From: Hygrophila difformis
Lineage: Eukaryota > Streptophyta > Magnoliopsida > Lamiales > Acanthaceae
DNA: 64,000 nucleotides
Reading direction: 5' to 3'
NCBI GenBank assembly: GCA_030278955.1
Contig: JAOANR010000004.1
Span: 18,104,526-18,168,525 of the forward strand
Made by a program: the position numbers and the translations under genes. Positions 23,635 to 36,291 of this stretch are shown piece after piece (within the stretch, counting starts at the first letter, position 1; every line of letters begins with the position of its first letter). The notes beneath the pieces were generated by a model. The model was not told the DNA's origin. It saw nothing but the letters and a program-made list of their open reading frames with translations, and did no database searches.

Positions 23635-24159
23635 TCTCTGTTATCAACGCACGTGAAGATGAGTTTCTAATTTAAGGCAAGTTAGCGTTCAAGAAAATCT
23701 ATAAGGTAGGATTGGAAAGAGGTAATAGATAGGAGAATGCTAAACTTAGGTGATCAAATTATAAGACTGAGGCAGAATCAGTTTAAAGCAAACGCTTCTA
23801 AGTCAAGGTCATGGCCAATTTGAAGGTAAGAGTTTTGACATTGTTAATTCACATAAAAAAAATTAGCGCGATATTCATGTATGTATGTATGCGAATGCAT
23901 GTATGCTTTATACAATGCTACCCCAACCCCGAAAAAAAATATTTCCGTGACTTTAAAAACTTGTTGGAAAAATTTCTATGCATAGGTAAATATTTCCCAT
24001 GGGTTTAAAATAAATTTTGTTCCATGGAAATAAAACTTAAAATTTAAAAATAATAATAATGGTACTTAAAAATTTTAAAATAATATTAATGTTTGTTTAA
24101 AAATCTTGGGCCTCTATATTGGCCAAAATAATAATAATAATTTAAAAAAATATTTCCGG
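23635..24159 (-). other. N3 leader, copy 1
   Basis: AT-rich leader between primer site and gag ATG, with ATGCATGTATGC-type phrases and A-rich runs. No gene seen. Confidence 0.6.
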
Positions 24160-24171
24160 GCTCTGATACCA
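24160..24171 (-). other. N3 primer binding site, copy 1
   Basis: Minus-strand TGGTATCAGAGC, three bases after the end of LTR B. Confidence 0.92.
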
Positions 24172-24174
24172 CTC

Positions 24175-27100
24175 TGTAACACCCCGGATTTGATAACCCA
24201 GGCCGGGGTGCCACCGCCACACCTCCCTAGCAAGACACGGTTCCTCCGAGCTTGCTAAAGAGATGCAAGGCTATAGGTGTTGGAAAAAGTTTAAAAGCAA
24301 GTCCGGAATTACTTTAAAATGATAATGTAATATCATCCATACATTATAATAAAAATAATAGGTTGCAGCGGAAATTAAATACAGGGCCGACATGGCCAAA
24401 ACTCGGGTTAACAAGCCCGTATGCAAGTCATGTAGAACAAATAATTAAATACCCAAAGTGATCCCCGATGCATGATCATGCTCCGTACTCTGTAATGGGA
24501 AAATGAACAACGGGGTTTATCAGTATATAAAATACTGAGTAAGTTAAGCCCTTACAAAGCAATTTAAGGGGTTACATGTGTTTAAATCCAAAGATTCACT
24601 TGTCATGCATTACTTTAAAAATCCATATTTTATTCGCAGCGGAAAACATGTTTAATTTACTCAAGACGACAATGCATAATTTAAAATGCTAAATTTTAAA
24701 GGCGGAATTTAAAGGCATAATTTAATGACGTAATTTAAATGCGTAATTTAAAAACATGATACAAAAGATTTAAGCGTAATCAACACTCACACAAGTCTTT
24801 TATATTTTATCCCGCAACTAAGAAGAGGACACCACACAAGAGAGATCACTAACGAGGCAATCCCAAAAATCATAATCAGTTAGCCGGTGAACCGGCGGCC
24901 GCAGCCATATCAGTATTGACTGCCGTTTTGGCTAGCCATGTGTATCTACCGTCAATTTGACAGGCATGTATATCAACTGTCGTTTGACAGACCTTTCAAA
25001 CGGTTTCACTACCACTCGGGCAGGCCGTGTATTTCCCACTGCCGATTTGGCAGGCCATGTGCACAACTGCCGTTTTGGCATATAAAGGAGACCACTAACG
25101 AGGCAATCTCAATCGTAGGACCACTAACGAGGCAGTCCAAATAATGGGAGACCACTAACGAGGCAGTCTCAAAGATAATGATAGTATGAAGATCGGCTCA
25201 GCCTAGTGAACGGGATTTTTCGAAAGTTCGTATTTCAAAGTTATCAAAGGATCGATATCGCGTTTTCATAGTTCGAGTTTTCTCAAGTTCGAAAAATCCT
25301 ATTCGAGGCAGTTCACGCCTTTCTTAATTTAAAATTCGTTTTTCCTCCAAAAATTCTGAAACTTGGCCAGTAATTCAAAAACACACACACGAACAACTTT
25401 CATGTTTTAAGTTTTTGGAAATAAGGTTCCGAAGTGAGTTGAAACTTGAGTTTATTGCAAAGAATAATTTACGTCTTAAAAACTGTTTTCGTCACAGGTT
25501 CGTGTAACGCCGATTAAAAATTCATTTCAAAACCAATCGATGTGAAATTTTTACAGTAACTGCACGACACATTAAGGAACAACTTTCATGTTTTAAGTTT
25601 TTGGAAATAATGAATTCTTGGTACTCAAAAATCGAGTGCAACTCACTGCATACTCATGGCCCTTAAAACGAATTCAAAACAGTTCTAAAACTTGGCCGTT
25701 TGACATATCAAATGAACACCAAAATTCGTGAAACTTTGTAGGCATAATCTAGATACAATTATCTACAACTTTTGTTTAGAAATGCAAAGTTAAATCATTC
25801 GAAAAATGGGTGGAAAACATGCATCAAGTTGAATGAAGGAATCTGTCACAGATTTGAATCGTTCGGTTTGATACAGAAAGTTCATGGCGAAAATTGGGAT
25901 AGCAAAACTTAATGTCAATGGCTGAAATTTGGACACAAGATAGATAAAGGTGTTAGGAACAACTTCTATGTTGAAAAGTTTTCGGTTTTAATTCCCGAAG
26001 GTCGAGTTTTTGGCGAGTCTTTAAAATTGGACGAAAATAGGGTTTTTGAAAACCGATTTTTGTTACAAGCCTATATCTCGAGATTTAAACAACAAACAAC
26101 CACGAAAATTTGTGAGTAAGGTTTTAACTTACTTAGAATGAGGATAGGGTCGCTGGATTGGGTTTCCGGACGTCCTAGGGTCGCGACGAACGGCCAACTT
26201 CTCCGATTGCTTTTTGTTCGTTTTCCGACGGGAAATCGTAGTGAGGAAAAAGTCTTAGAATGGGAGTTTCTGAGATATATGGACGAATTAAAACTTTGTA
26301 CAATTGCTTACCAAGAGTCTAGAGGGCAGGGCTTGGTTCCTTTCGCCTTGCCGTCGCCGGAATACTTGCCGGAAAGTGAGTTCGGAGAGGTTTCGACTTG
26401 GAGAGGAGTTTTGGAGGTGTTTAGGGTTAGGTTTTCTGAGAGTGAGGGGGAGGGGCGCCCCAAATCTGATCTTATGCCCTTCCCCATTGTTGTGATCGAC
26501 TTGCCATTGATGGAGGTCGGATTTTTGGCAAGAAAATCGCCATGGAAGGAAAGTTTACACCTCCTGCACCTCTGGCGCGCTGGTGGCGCGCACATAGGCC
26601 ATTGTGCGCGCGGAGCACGCGTGGCCTGCCCTGGAGGCGCGACGCCCTTGGCCGCGCGGTGGCCGCGCGGCGGCGCGCGGGCAGCGCGGGCCGGCCGGAC
26701 CGGCCGGTTCGGCGGTTCGCTTGCTCCGTCGGGTCTTTCCTTCTTTTCTCGATCGGGTTTCTATCCCCTACGTTTTCAGTTCGACTTTTCGGGTCATTTC
26801 TGGGGTTACGATTCCTTTCTGAATTTTATTTTGACTCCAATGAATTTCATATTTGAAATCAAGAATTCGTCGAGTTCGAATCCGTCGGCTTGAATTCGTC
26901 GTCCTGTGGCTCCCGTGCAATAATTTATCTAATTAAATTATTTCCGACTTCACGGGTTCTTGGAATTAAAATTCTTTTCCTTCTTAAATTTAATTCCAAT
27001 TCTTTTGGGATTGATCTATGGAATATCTTCGGGCTTCCTTTCCCTCTTTCATTCCACTTCGACTTGACCAAAATTTGGGTTCGAATTCTTTGAATTTATC

Positions 27101-27373
27101 GGTCACGCCATTTCCGAGCAATAATTTATTGTAATAAATTATTTTCTTCTCGGAAATAAATTTTATTTCGTTTCTTTGGGCGTTGTAAAAACCCCGGGTA
27201 TTACAGTCTACCCCCCTTAAGAATCAACTTCGTCCCCGAAGTTGCGCCCTCGCTTTCTTTTGGGCTCAATTTAATGTTGGGGTATTTCCATCTACTTTCC
27301 TTAAGGATAAACGTCTTCCACAAGAAATTTATTCCATTCCTTTGAACGTGAATTAAATTTCTCGGGTGTTACA
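24175..27373 (-). repeat. N3 LTR B (middle, shared), 3199 bp
   Basis: Serves as 3' LTR of the right-hand internal region and 5' LTR of the left-hand one. No target duplication at its edges. It has private changes against A and C (for example near 24991, 26207, 26254, 26778) and a single-base deletion near 25690. Hairpin array at 24839-25174. Confidence 0.92.
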
Positions 27374-27389
27374 TCCTCTCCCCCTTAGG
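27374..27389 (-). other. N3 internal polypurine tract, copy 2
   Basis: Minus-strand CCTAAGGGGGAGAGGA directly before LTR B; same as copy 1. Confidence 0.85.
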
Positions 27390-27659
27390 AATCAACTTCG
27401 TCCTCGAAGTTGGGCGTTATCTCCTCACGAGCTCGGACATTGTTTGGTTGCGTGATTGTATTAATGTGTGTTGTTGTTTGCTATTATTTGACTGAACCCA
27501 GAATTGAAATTTCCAAGTTGCCTACGTACCCTGTGAAGGGATCAAGTCATTACGTAGTTCAAAACAATTTGAATTCATTTATTTTTTTGATTGGATACAA
27601 TTCTTAGAGTCGTACTCAAAAATAAATGCAGTTTGTTGATGCTTGAAAACTTCTTACGG

Positions 27660-28715
27660 TTACTTGGGCCGAGTGGTCACGTCCTCCCTCTTGTTTATAT
27701 TTTCTATTCGCGTCCGGCAGTCACGCAGCCGATGACCATGTCGACCGCACCGAAGGCATGCTCCAGGCTGAGGGCATCCTCTCGCATAGTGTGGTTTACC
27801 ACACTTTGGACATGGTGGCGCATAGTCGCCATGGTTGAAGACTATCCCCTTGTTTCGTCCATTGTCGTTTTGATGTGGTCGGTCCAAGTTTCTACGGGAA
27901 TGATCCTTATTCCTCTTGTATCGTCCTTGTGGTCCTTGCTTAGTCCCACCTACCGGTTTCTGTTTCAGTCCTTGAACTCGTGCAACCGCTACTGCACGAT
28001 CATACACAGCTTGTAGGTCAAGATAGTGCTCGCCCGTGATCACCTCTCTAATAGATAGGTTCAGTCCCGTCTCGAACTTCTGTGCCTTCTCTACATCAGT
28101 TGGCACCAGTCTCGGCGCGAACCACACCAACTCCTTGAAACGGTTATAGTATTCTTGGACCGTCTTTCCTCCTTGCCTCAGTGTCAGAAATTCCTCATAC
28201 ATAGCAGCCTTCATGCTCATGGGATAAAAATGATCCCTAAGCAGATCCGTGAATTCTGACCATGTGTAGGGCTCGTCGTACTCTGCACGTTTCCATTGGG
28301 TGGCTTGCCACCATTCATCCGCCTCGCCTCCTAAGTAGTATGAGGCTACGTGGACCTTTTCCCCTTCGGGACACTTTACGGCGTTCAACAGCTTATCGAA
28401 CGTCCGTATCCATTCCTCTAGCTGAGCCGGGTCCTCTTCGCCGGCGTAGTGGGGTGGTTGGTAAGGGTTTACCAAGGCTAAGTAGTTGACCCGGGTTACC
28501 GGTGGTGGTACGCCCGCTTGTGCACGTTGCACTTCAGCATTTCCTAATACTACGAGAACTTCCTCGACAGTCCTTAGACGCTCATCCATATTGTTAGGAA
28601 CATGAGGCACTTGCCCTCCTATGTTCTGAGGGATCTCATTATTGTTCGGTGTGTTGGGGAGGTCAGCGTTAGTGTTGTTTGGGATTTCCTTTCTCGATTT
28701 TCCCTTAGGTGCCAT
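27660..28715 (-). CDS. N3 Gag, copy 2, 351 aa
   Basis: Same protein as 22579-23634 except Glu at residue 131, which matches the conserved motif in T2 and N5. Capsid-like core at about 80-245 and two zinc knuckles at 302-314 and 320-333 are intact. No pol follows; the stop is about 290 bases before the LTR. Of the two N3 gags this one is more likely to be functional. The 3' UTR (27390-27659) matches copy 1 except for a base near 27420. Confidence 0.93.
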   Translation of the reverse strand: MAPKGKSRKEIPNNTNADLPNTPNNNEIPQNIGGQVPHVPNNMDERLRTVEEVLVVLGNAEVQRAQAGVPPPVTRVNYLALVNPYQPPHYAGEEDPAQLEEWIRTFDKLLNAVKCPEGEKVHVASYYLGGEADEWWQATQWKRAEYDEPYTWSEFTDLLRDHFYPMSMKAAMYEEFLTLRQGGKTVQEYYNRFKELVWFAPRLVPTDVEKAQKFETGLNLSIREVITGEHYLDLQAVYDRAVAVARVQGLKQKPVGGTKQGPQGRYKRNKDHSRRNLDRPHQNDNGRNKGIVFNHGDYAPPCPKCGKPHYARGCPQPGACLRCGRHGHRLRDCRTRIENINKREDVTTRPK

Positions 28716-29241
28716 TCTCTGTTATCAACGCACGTGAAGATGAGTTTCTAATCTAAGGCAAGTTAGCGTTCAAGAAAATCTATAAGGTAGGATTGGAAAG
28801 AGGTAATAGATAGGAGAATGCTAAACTTAGGTGATCAAATTATAAGACTGAGGCAGAATCAGTTTAAAGCAAACGCTTCTAAGTCAAGGTCATGGCCAAT
28901 TTGAAGGTAAGAGTTTTGACACTGTTAATTCACATAAAAAAAATTAGCGCGATATTCATGTATGTATGTATGCGAATGCATGTATGCTTTATACAATGCT
29001 ACCCCAACCCCGAAAAAAAATATTTCCGTGACTTTAAAAACTTGTTGGAAAAATTTCTATGCATAGGTAAATATTTCCCATGGGTTTAAAATAAATTTTG
29101 TTCCATGGAAATAAAACTTAAAATTTAAAAATAATAATAATGGTACTTAAAAATTTTAAAATAATATTAATGTTTGTTTAAAAATCTTGGGCCTCTATAT
29201 TGGCCAAAATAATAATAATAATTTAAAAAAAATATTTCCGG
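28716..29241 (-). other. N3 leader, copy 2
   Basis: As copy 1, with a few single-base differences (near 28752 and 28921, and the length of one A run). No gene. Confidence 0.6.
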
Positions 29242-29253
29242 GCTCTGATACCA
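29242..29253 (-). other. N3 primer binding site, copy 2
   Basis: Minus-strand TGGTATCAGAGC, three bases after the end of LTR C. Confidence 0.92.
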
Positions 29254-29256
29254 CTC

Positions 29257-32200
29257 TGTAACACCCCGGATTTGATAACCCAGGCCGGGGTGCCACCGCC
29301 ACACCTCCCTAGCAAGACACGGTTCCTCCGAGCTTGCTAAAGAGATGCAAGGCTATAGGTGTTGGAAAAAGTTTAAAAGCAAGTCCGGAATTACTTTAAA
29401 ATGATAATGTAATATCATCCATACATTATAATAAAAATAATAGGTTGCAGCGGAAATTAAATACAGGGCCGACATGGCCAAAACTCGGGTTAACAAGCCC
29501 GTATGCAAGTCATGTAGAACAAATAATTAAATACCCAAAGTGATCCCCGATGCATGATCATGCTCCGTACTCTGTAATGGGAAAATGAACAACGGGGTTT
29601 ATCAGTATATAAAATACTGAGTAAGTTAAGCCCTTACAAAGCAATTTAAGGGGTTACATGTGTTTAAATCCAAAGATTCACTTGTCATGCATTACTTTAA
29701 AAATCCATATTTTATTCGCAGCGGAAAACATGTTTAATTTACTCAAGACGACAATGCATAATTTAAAATGCTAAATTTTAAAGGCGGAATTTAAAGGCAT
29801 AATTTAATGACGTAATTTAAATGCGTAATTTAAAAACATGATACAAAAGATTTAAGCGTAATCAACACTCACACAAGTCTTTTATATTTTATCCCGCAAC
29901 TAAGAAGAGGACACCACACAAGAGAGATCACTAACGAGGCAATCCCAAAAATCATAATCAGTTAGCCGGTGAACCGGCGGCCGCAGCCATATCAGTATTG
30001 ACTGCCGTTTTGGCTAGCCATGTGTATCTACCGTCAATTTGACAGGCATGTATATCAACTGTCGTTTGACAGGCCTTTCAAACGGTTTCACTACCACTCG
30101 GGCAGGCCGTGTATTTCCCACTGCCGATTTGGCAGGCCATGTGCACAACTGCCGTTTTGGCATATAAAGGAGACCACTAACGAGGCAATCTCAATCGTAG
30201 GACCACTAACGAGGCAGTCCAAATAATGGGAGACCACTAACGAGGCAGTCTCAAAGATAATGATAGTATGAAGATCGGCTCAGCCTAGTGAACGGGATTT
30301 TTCGAAAGTTCGTATTTCAAAGTTATCAAAGGATCGATATCGCGTTTTCATAGTTCGAGTTTTCTCAAGTTCGAAAAATCCTATTCGAGGCAGTTCACGC
30401 CTTTCTTAATTTAAAATTCGTTTTTCCTCCAAAAATTCTGAAACTTGGCCAGTAATTCAAAAACACACACACGAACAACTTTCATGTTTTAAGTTTTTGG
30501 AAATAAGGTTCCGAAGTGAGTTGAAACTTGAGTTTATTGCAAAGAATAATTTACGTCTTAAAAACTGTTTTCGTCACAGGTTCGTGTAACGCCGATTAAA
30601 AATTCATTTCAAAACCAATCGATGTGAAATTTTTACAGTAACTGCACGACACATTAAGGAACAACTTTCATGTTTTAAGTTTTTGGAAATAATGAATTCT
30701 TGGTACTCAAAAATCGAGTGCAACTCACTGCATACTCATGGCCCTTAAAACGAATTCAAAACAGTTCTAAAAACTTGGCCGTTTGACATATCAAATGAAC
30801 ACCAAAATTCGTGAAACTTTGTAGGCATAATCTAGACACAATTATCTACAACTTTTGTTTAGAAATGCAAAGTTAAATCATTCGAAAAATGGGTGGAAAA
30901 TATGCATCAAGTTGAATGAAGGAATCTGTCACAGATTTGAATCGTTCGGTTTGATACAGAAAGTTCATGGCGAAAATTGGGATAGCAAAACTTAATGTCA
31001 ATGGCTGAAATTTGGACACAAGATAGATAAAGGTGTTAGGAACAACTTCTATGTTGAAAAGTTTTCGGTTTGAATTCCCGAAGGTCGAGTTTTTGGCGAG
31101 TCTTTAAAATTGGACGAAAATAGGGTTTTTGAAAACCGATTTTTGTTACAAGCCTATATCTCGAGATTTAAACAACAAACAACCACGAAAATTTGTGAGT
31201 AAGGTTTTAACTTACTTAGAATGAGGATAGGGTCGCTGGATTGGGTTTCCGGACGTCCTAGGGTCGCGACGAACGGCCAACTTCTCCGATCGCTTTTTGT
31301 TCGTTTTCCGACGGGAAATCGTAGTGAGGAAAAAGGGTTAGAATGGGAGTTTCTGAGATATATGGACGAATTAAAACTTTGTACAATTGCTTACCAAGAG
31401 TCTAGAGGGCAGGGCTTGGTTCCTTTCGCCTTGCCGTCGCCGGAATACTTGCCGGAAAGTGAGTTCGGAGAGGTTTCGACTTGGAGAGGAGTTTTGGAGG
31501 TGTTTAGGGTTAGGTTTTCTGAGAGTGAGGGGGAGGGGCGCCCCAAATCTGATCTTATGCCCTTCCCCATTGTTGTGATCGACTTGCCATTGATGGAGGT
31601 CGGATTTTTGGCAAGAAAATCGCCATGGAAGGAAAGTTTACACCTCCTGCACCTCTGGCGCGCTGGTGGCGCGCACATAGGCCATTGTGCGCGCGGAGCA
31701 CGCGTGGCCTGCCCTGGAGGCGCGACGCCCTTGGCCGCGCGGTGGCCGCGCGGCGGCGCGCGGGCAGCGCGGGCCGGCCGGACCGGCCGGTTCGGCGGTT
31801 CGCTTGCTCCGTCGGGTCTTTCCTTCTTTTCTCGATCGGGTTTCTATCCCCTACGTTTTCGGTTCGACTTTTCGGGTCATTTCTGGGGTTACGATTCCTT
31901 TCTGAATTTTATTTTGACTCCAATGAATTTCATATTTGAAATCAAGAATTCGTCGAGTTCGAATCCGTCGGCTTGAATTCGTCGTCCTGTGGCTCCCGTG
32001 CAATAATTTATCTAATTAAATTATTTCCGACTTCACGGGTTCTTGGAATTAAAATTCTTTTCCTTCTTAAATTTAATTCCAATTCTTTTGGGATTGATCT
32101 ATGGAATATCTTCGGGCTTCCTTTCCCTCTTTCATTCCACTTCGACTTGACCAAAATTTGGGTTCGAATTCTTTGAATTTATCGGTCACGCCATTTCCGA

Positions 32201-32456
32201 GCAATAATTTATTGTAATAAATTATTTTCTTCTCGGAAATAAATTTTATTTCGTTTCTTTGGGCGTTGTAAAAACCCCGGGTATTACAGTCTACCCCCCT
32301 TAAGAATCAACTTCGTCCCCGAAGTTGCGCCCTCGCTTTCTTTTGGGCTCAATTTAATGTTGGGGTATTTCCATCTACTTTCCTTAAGGATAAACGTCTT
32401 CCACAAGAAATTTATTCCATTCCTTTGAATGTGAATTAAATTTCTCGGGTGTTACA
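29257..32456 (-). repeat. N3 LTR C (outer, 5' LTR on the minus strand), 3200 bp
   Basis: Flanked on the right by the GTGAG target duplication (32457-32461). It has fewest private changes of the three (for example near 30900 and 32430). Hairpin array at 29921-30256, embedded polypurine/hairpin at 32289-32326. Confidence 0.92.
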
Positions 32457-32461
32457 GTGAG

Positions 32462-32615
32462 TCTGCGTTTCAAGAACTAAAGAAACGACTCACCACTACA
32501 CCCGTATTAACACTACCATCGGAGGATGGTGATTTCGAGGTTTACAGTGACGCTTCGAAGGAAGGTCTAGGATGCGTCTTAGTGCAAGACTCAAGAGCCA
32601 TCGCATACGCATCGC
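32462..32615 (+). pseudogene. T2 RNase H, middle piece between N3 and A4
   Basis: Reads SAFQELKKRLTTTPVLTLPS, then FEVYSDASKEGLGCVLVQ, then AIAYAS; the D of YSDAS is the first catalytic residue of retroelement RNase H. It joins in phase to the RT at 19092 and, after A4, to [17 protein letters not shown] at 50256. Confidence 0.88.
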
Positions 32616-34547
32616 TGATGCACCCTGCGAAACCACATTTAAATAAGCTTAAATTACGTTAAAATGAACCTAAATTGCATGCACGAGGCTCTATTTTACT
32701 GCTTTTTAATGTATATTTCATGTGTTGTGTAAATATTAATAAGACCGGTTAAATTGAGCTTATCCGAGCCCAATTTACCTTGCTTTATGCTTTATAATAA
32801 GACTTTGGCAATTCTAATACATTGCAATGATGTTTCAGGCATTAAAATGAAGAAAGAAGATGTTCGGAGGTCAAAGGATGCAAAATTCGGAATTTTCAAC
32901 ACTGGAAAGCTCCAGAATGTGCCACATGGGCATGGTGGCGCCTAAAATCATGCTTGAGCGCCACATTATGCGCCACCTGAACACTTAGGAAAATTTCGGA
33001 TGGGAAAAAGCTTCAGGATGCGCCGCAGCTCCTTGGTGGCGCCGAAAACCTCTTCCGAGTGCCACTTTTTGCGCCACAGTCGCGGTTGAACAGTTTTCTA
33101 ACCTCCCGAACACGGTTTTAAGGCCCGTTTATCGTCATTTCTTCATATCAGACTTACCCTTATTCGACAAAAAACTATCTGAAATCATGTAGCAATGGGA
33201 GAAGAAGGCCGGAAACACAGAATCAAGCCGGAGGAATTGGCCAGAATGCTGTTCTGATCGAGTTCTTCCTATCATAGGTGTTGCCTTTCTTTTTCTTGCT
33301 TTGTAATGAATTGAAATTGCCTCTAAATGTAATCTGCTATTATGCTTTTAATTTGTAGACGGATTTCTGTATTGTTCGTGTTAGAAGTGTTCTAGAACGG
33401 GAGTTCAGAATCACTTTGAAGTACGAATTCATCTTTTATGGAAGTAATATAATGTGTCGCTGTTTTCTATTGGAATTTGGAATTATGATTAAAATGTCAG
33501 ATTATGTTTTATTTGGTTTGAGCGCCATTCTGCATAAATGGTAGAAGTGAAATTCATGTTTTGGTGTTAATCTGCTTTTTGATCGATTAAATTGGAGTAA
33601 TCTGATATGATGTTCGAATCTGTATTAGGATTAAATGTTAGATGCCATTAGATTGATCGATATTTTGTGTTTTACCAAATCTGCTATTCACATTAATAAT
33701 CTGCTAAAGCTTTGAATTGGCCGATCTATCTGTATTTTCTATTTTTAGCAATCTGGCATTAATTCTAATATATCTGCATTTTAATATTATTAATTAAATC
33801 CAGTTTACCATGTTTAGTTATTATTTTACCATAATTGTTAAATTATTTACACTATTCTGCATAATTAAATGTTAGAATCCAATTCTGTGATTTCTGCTTT
33901 GCTAAATCGGGAGATAAAAAGTAGAATTAATATTTTAGTACCGGAATTGGGAATAAATTACATTATAAATGGATTCTGGCATGTGCACAATGATTTGGGA
34001 AATGAAAAGTGCCTTTTAATTGCTATAGGAAAATTTGTATGCTTGGGAAAGACTCAAATTTAAGCCTAGAATAATGATTGCAGGATGTTAGATAATTTAA
34101 TCAGCTTCCATGAAATCCGTTTAAGCATAATTTGATTATTAATAGATTACAATACTCTTTAATCTTTATAAAATAATTAATTTTAAGAAATTGATCTTTT
34201 TAGACATTGGAAAATGATAAATCAATATGCAATTTCTATTTTAAATAAAGATGACAATATTTAAAATATTACAAGCATCTCCCATTTGTATCTTTATTAA
34301 ATATAATTTTAATTTGCTTTATTTTAAATTTAATGCTATCATTTTTAATTAAATCACCATTAGAATCAATCAAAATCTTTTTAAATATATTAAATATAAT
34401 TAATGAACTTAAGAACAATTAAAATTTCTCCGGAATGAAATAATATTCTGAAATTCCCTGTGGTTCGACCCGGTATTCACCGGTTTTTATTACTTGATGA
34501 CAACCATCCGCTTGTGGTAAAATATGAGTAGTGAAAATCACCCATCA
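32616..34547 (+). repeat. A4 5' LTR, 1932 bp
   Basis: Paired with 48115-50250; about 200 bases shorter, mainly because the GCGCC array has two units here and about four plus a duplication in the 3' LTR. Otherwise the two differ by a few percent by eye. Short frames in it are not genes. Confidence 0.92.
32917..33080 (+). repeat. GCGCC hairpin array in A4 5' LTR (2 units)
   Basis: Units start at 32917 and 33018. Each has a GCGCCAC-type arm, a short loop and GTGGCGCC, then TAAAA or GAAAA, then a second GCGCCA pair. Confidence 0.75.
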
Positions 34548-34553
34548 AGTTTT

Positions 34554-34571
34554 TGGCGCCGTTGCCGGGGA
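34554..34571 (+). other. A4 primer binding site (Asp tRNA type)
   Basis: TGGCGCCGTTGCCGGGGA, the primer site typical of Athila and related plant gypsy elements, six bases after the LTR. Confidence 0.9.
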
Positions 34572-34683
34572 ATTTGTTGTGAACTTTTAATTGTTTTTAG
34601 TTTATTAATTTAAATTTATTAAGTTAAATATTAATTTAACTGTTACTTATTTTACTTTATTTTATTTTTATTTAATATTTGCA

Positions 34684-36291
34684 GTGCGAAGCAAACAAGC
34701 AGAGATAGCTTATGATCCTGAAATTGAGCGCACTCTTAGAGCTTTTAGATTAGGGAAACGTAGGAGACCAGCTCAGTTGGAAATTTTAATTAATTCATCC
34801 TCTGATGAAGAAGACTATTCTCCAACGACTGAAGTTTTAACAATTCAAACTAATCAATTAGTTGCTCAGTTCAATAGGTTAAACATGGCAGCGAATAATA
34901 ATGATAATCAGGGTAATAATGGAGGTAATGGTGGTGATTTGGAGCACGATGATCAAGCTGAAATGACCATTGAAGAACACTTACAAGGAACTAGTGGAAA
35001 TCTGCTAAATAGAACTCCAAGGCCAGATGTAGATGCTTTAAGTTTTACCCTTCAGCCTGCACTAATCACAATGGTTCAAGCTAATCAACATAATGGAGCA
35101 CCTACTAATGATGATGTAGAACATATAAGAAATTTTCTGGACTACTGTGACACAGTGAAAATAAATGGTGTTACTAGTGATGAAATTAAGTTGAGATTGT
35201 TTTCGTTTTCACTCAGGGATAAAGCTAAAACCTGGTACAACTCACTTCAATTAAGGGATGTCACTACTTGGGATAAAATGTTAGAAGCTTTCTTAGAACA
35301 ATTCTTCCCACCATCCAAGGTTATTGAATTACAAGAAAAAATCAAAGAATTCGTGCAAGATGAGGGTGAAACTTTACTTGAAGCATGGGATAGGTACAAC
35401 ACTTTATTGGCGAGATGCCCGAATCACGGCTTTGAAGATTGGCAGCAGATGCACTTCTTCTACAATGGGTTGATTGATCATTGGAGGAACTTGTTGGATG
35501 CAGCAGCTGGAGATTCTTTTCTGTCTATAGGACCCTCTAGAGCTAAGGAAATCATAGAGAAAAAGATTTCTAACATGAAAAAATTTCCTGGTAAGAAAAA
35601 TGCTAGAAATAAAACAAAAGGAGGAATCTATGAGGTAGAAAAGGCAGTTGCTATAGATTCTAAGTTAGATGCTTTGATGAGGGAGGTTTCTACGCTTAAG
35701 AAAGGTCAAGCTAAAGTTGTGAGATGCGGTATTTGTCATGGACCTCACGAGTCATCAGCCTGTCACTTGCTTGATCAAGGGCTTCAAGAGACTATGCAGT
35801 GTGAGGGGACTGAGGAGCAAGTGGAAGATGTGAACTACATGGGAAATAGGCAGCAAAGCTACAATCAAAACCGTCCTCAAAATCAAAACTTCTATCCAAA
35901 TCAGAATTCTCAATTTCAACAAAACACCTACCCACAAAACAACCGTCAAACTTATCCACAAAACGAAAATCAAAATTACTCAAATCAAAACCAGAATTTT
36001 CAAAACCAAAATCAAAACCAAAACTATAATCAAAACAGAAATCAAAATCAAACTTTTTACTCTAACCAACAGCCTAGGAACTTTCAACCTCAACAACAGC
36101 TGCAACAAAACCAAGGAAGTAATGAGGTCAATTTAAAAGAGTTAATGAGCACAATCGTGTCTCAACAACAAACAATCCAGCAAATGCAAGCCTCAATGAG
36201 AAATTTAGAAGTTCAAGTTGGTCAAATTGCTAGGGACACTTCAAATAGACAGCAAGGAACACTACCAAGCAATGTAAAGCAATCACTTTAA
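34684..36291 (+). pseudogene. A4 Gag, ~535 codons, start codon apparently lost
   Basis: The frame has EIAYDPEIERTLRAFRLGKR near its start, as in Athila gags, but no ATG lies before it: the sequence reads GCAGTGCGAAGC where an ATG would be expected, and the first in-frame ATG is at 34885, 67 codons in. The capsid domain spans about residues 145-270 (FLDYCDTVKINGVTSDEIKL, FLEQFFPPSKVIELQEKI). A knuckle-like CX2CX3HX4C (CGICHGPHESSAC) is near residue 350. A ~100-residue tail is almost all N, Q, P, Y and F (prion-like composition). A 1-base shift near 36265 leads to TAA 36291, whereas the pol frame reads CKAITLRNKK here. Role: particle formation and RNA binding. Confidence 0.88.

Larger units (their letters stand above)
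19093..32456 (-). mobile_element. N3: tandem gag-only LTR element, 3 LTRs and 2 internal regions
   Basis: Three near-identical LTRs (19093, 24175, 29257) alternate with two near-identical 1.88-kb internal regions. The whole block is flanked once by GTGAG (19088-19092 and 32457-32461), with no target duplication at the inner LTRs. Each internal region has a primer site, one intact gag and a polypurine tract, but no pol. This is the structure of TR-GAG elements (terminal-repeat retrotransposons with only gag). LTR ends, primer site, gag and the 3' UTR match T2, so a T2-like element is the likely helper. Confidence 0.93.
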
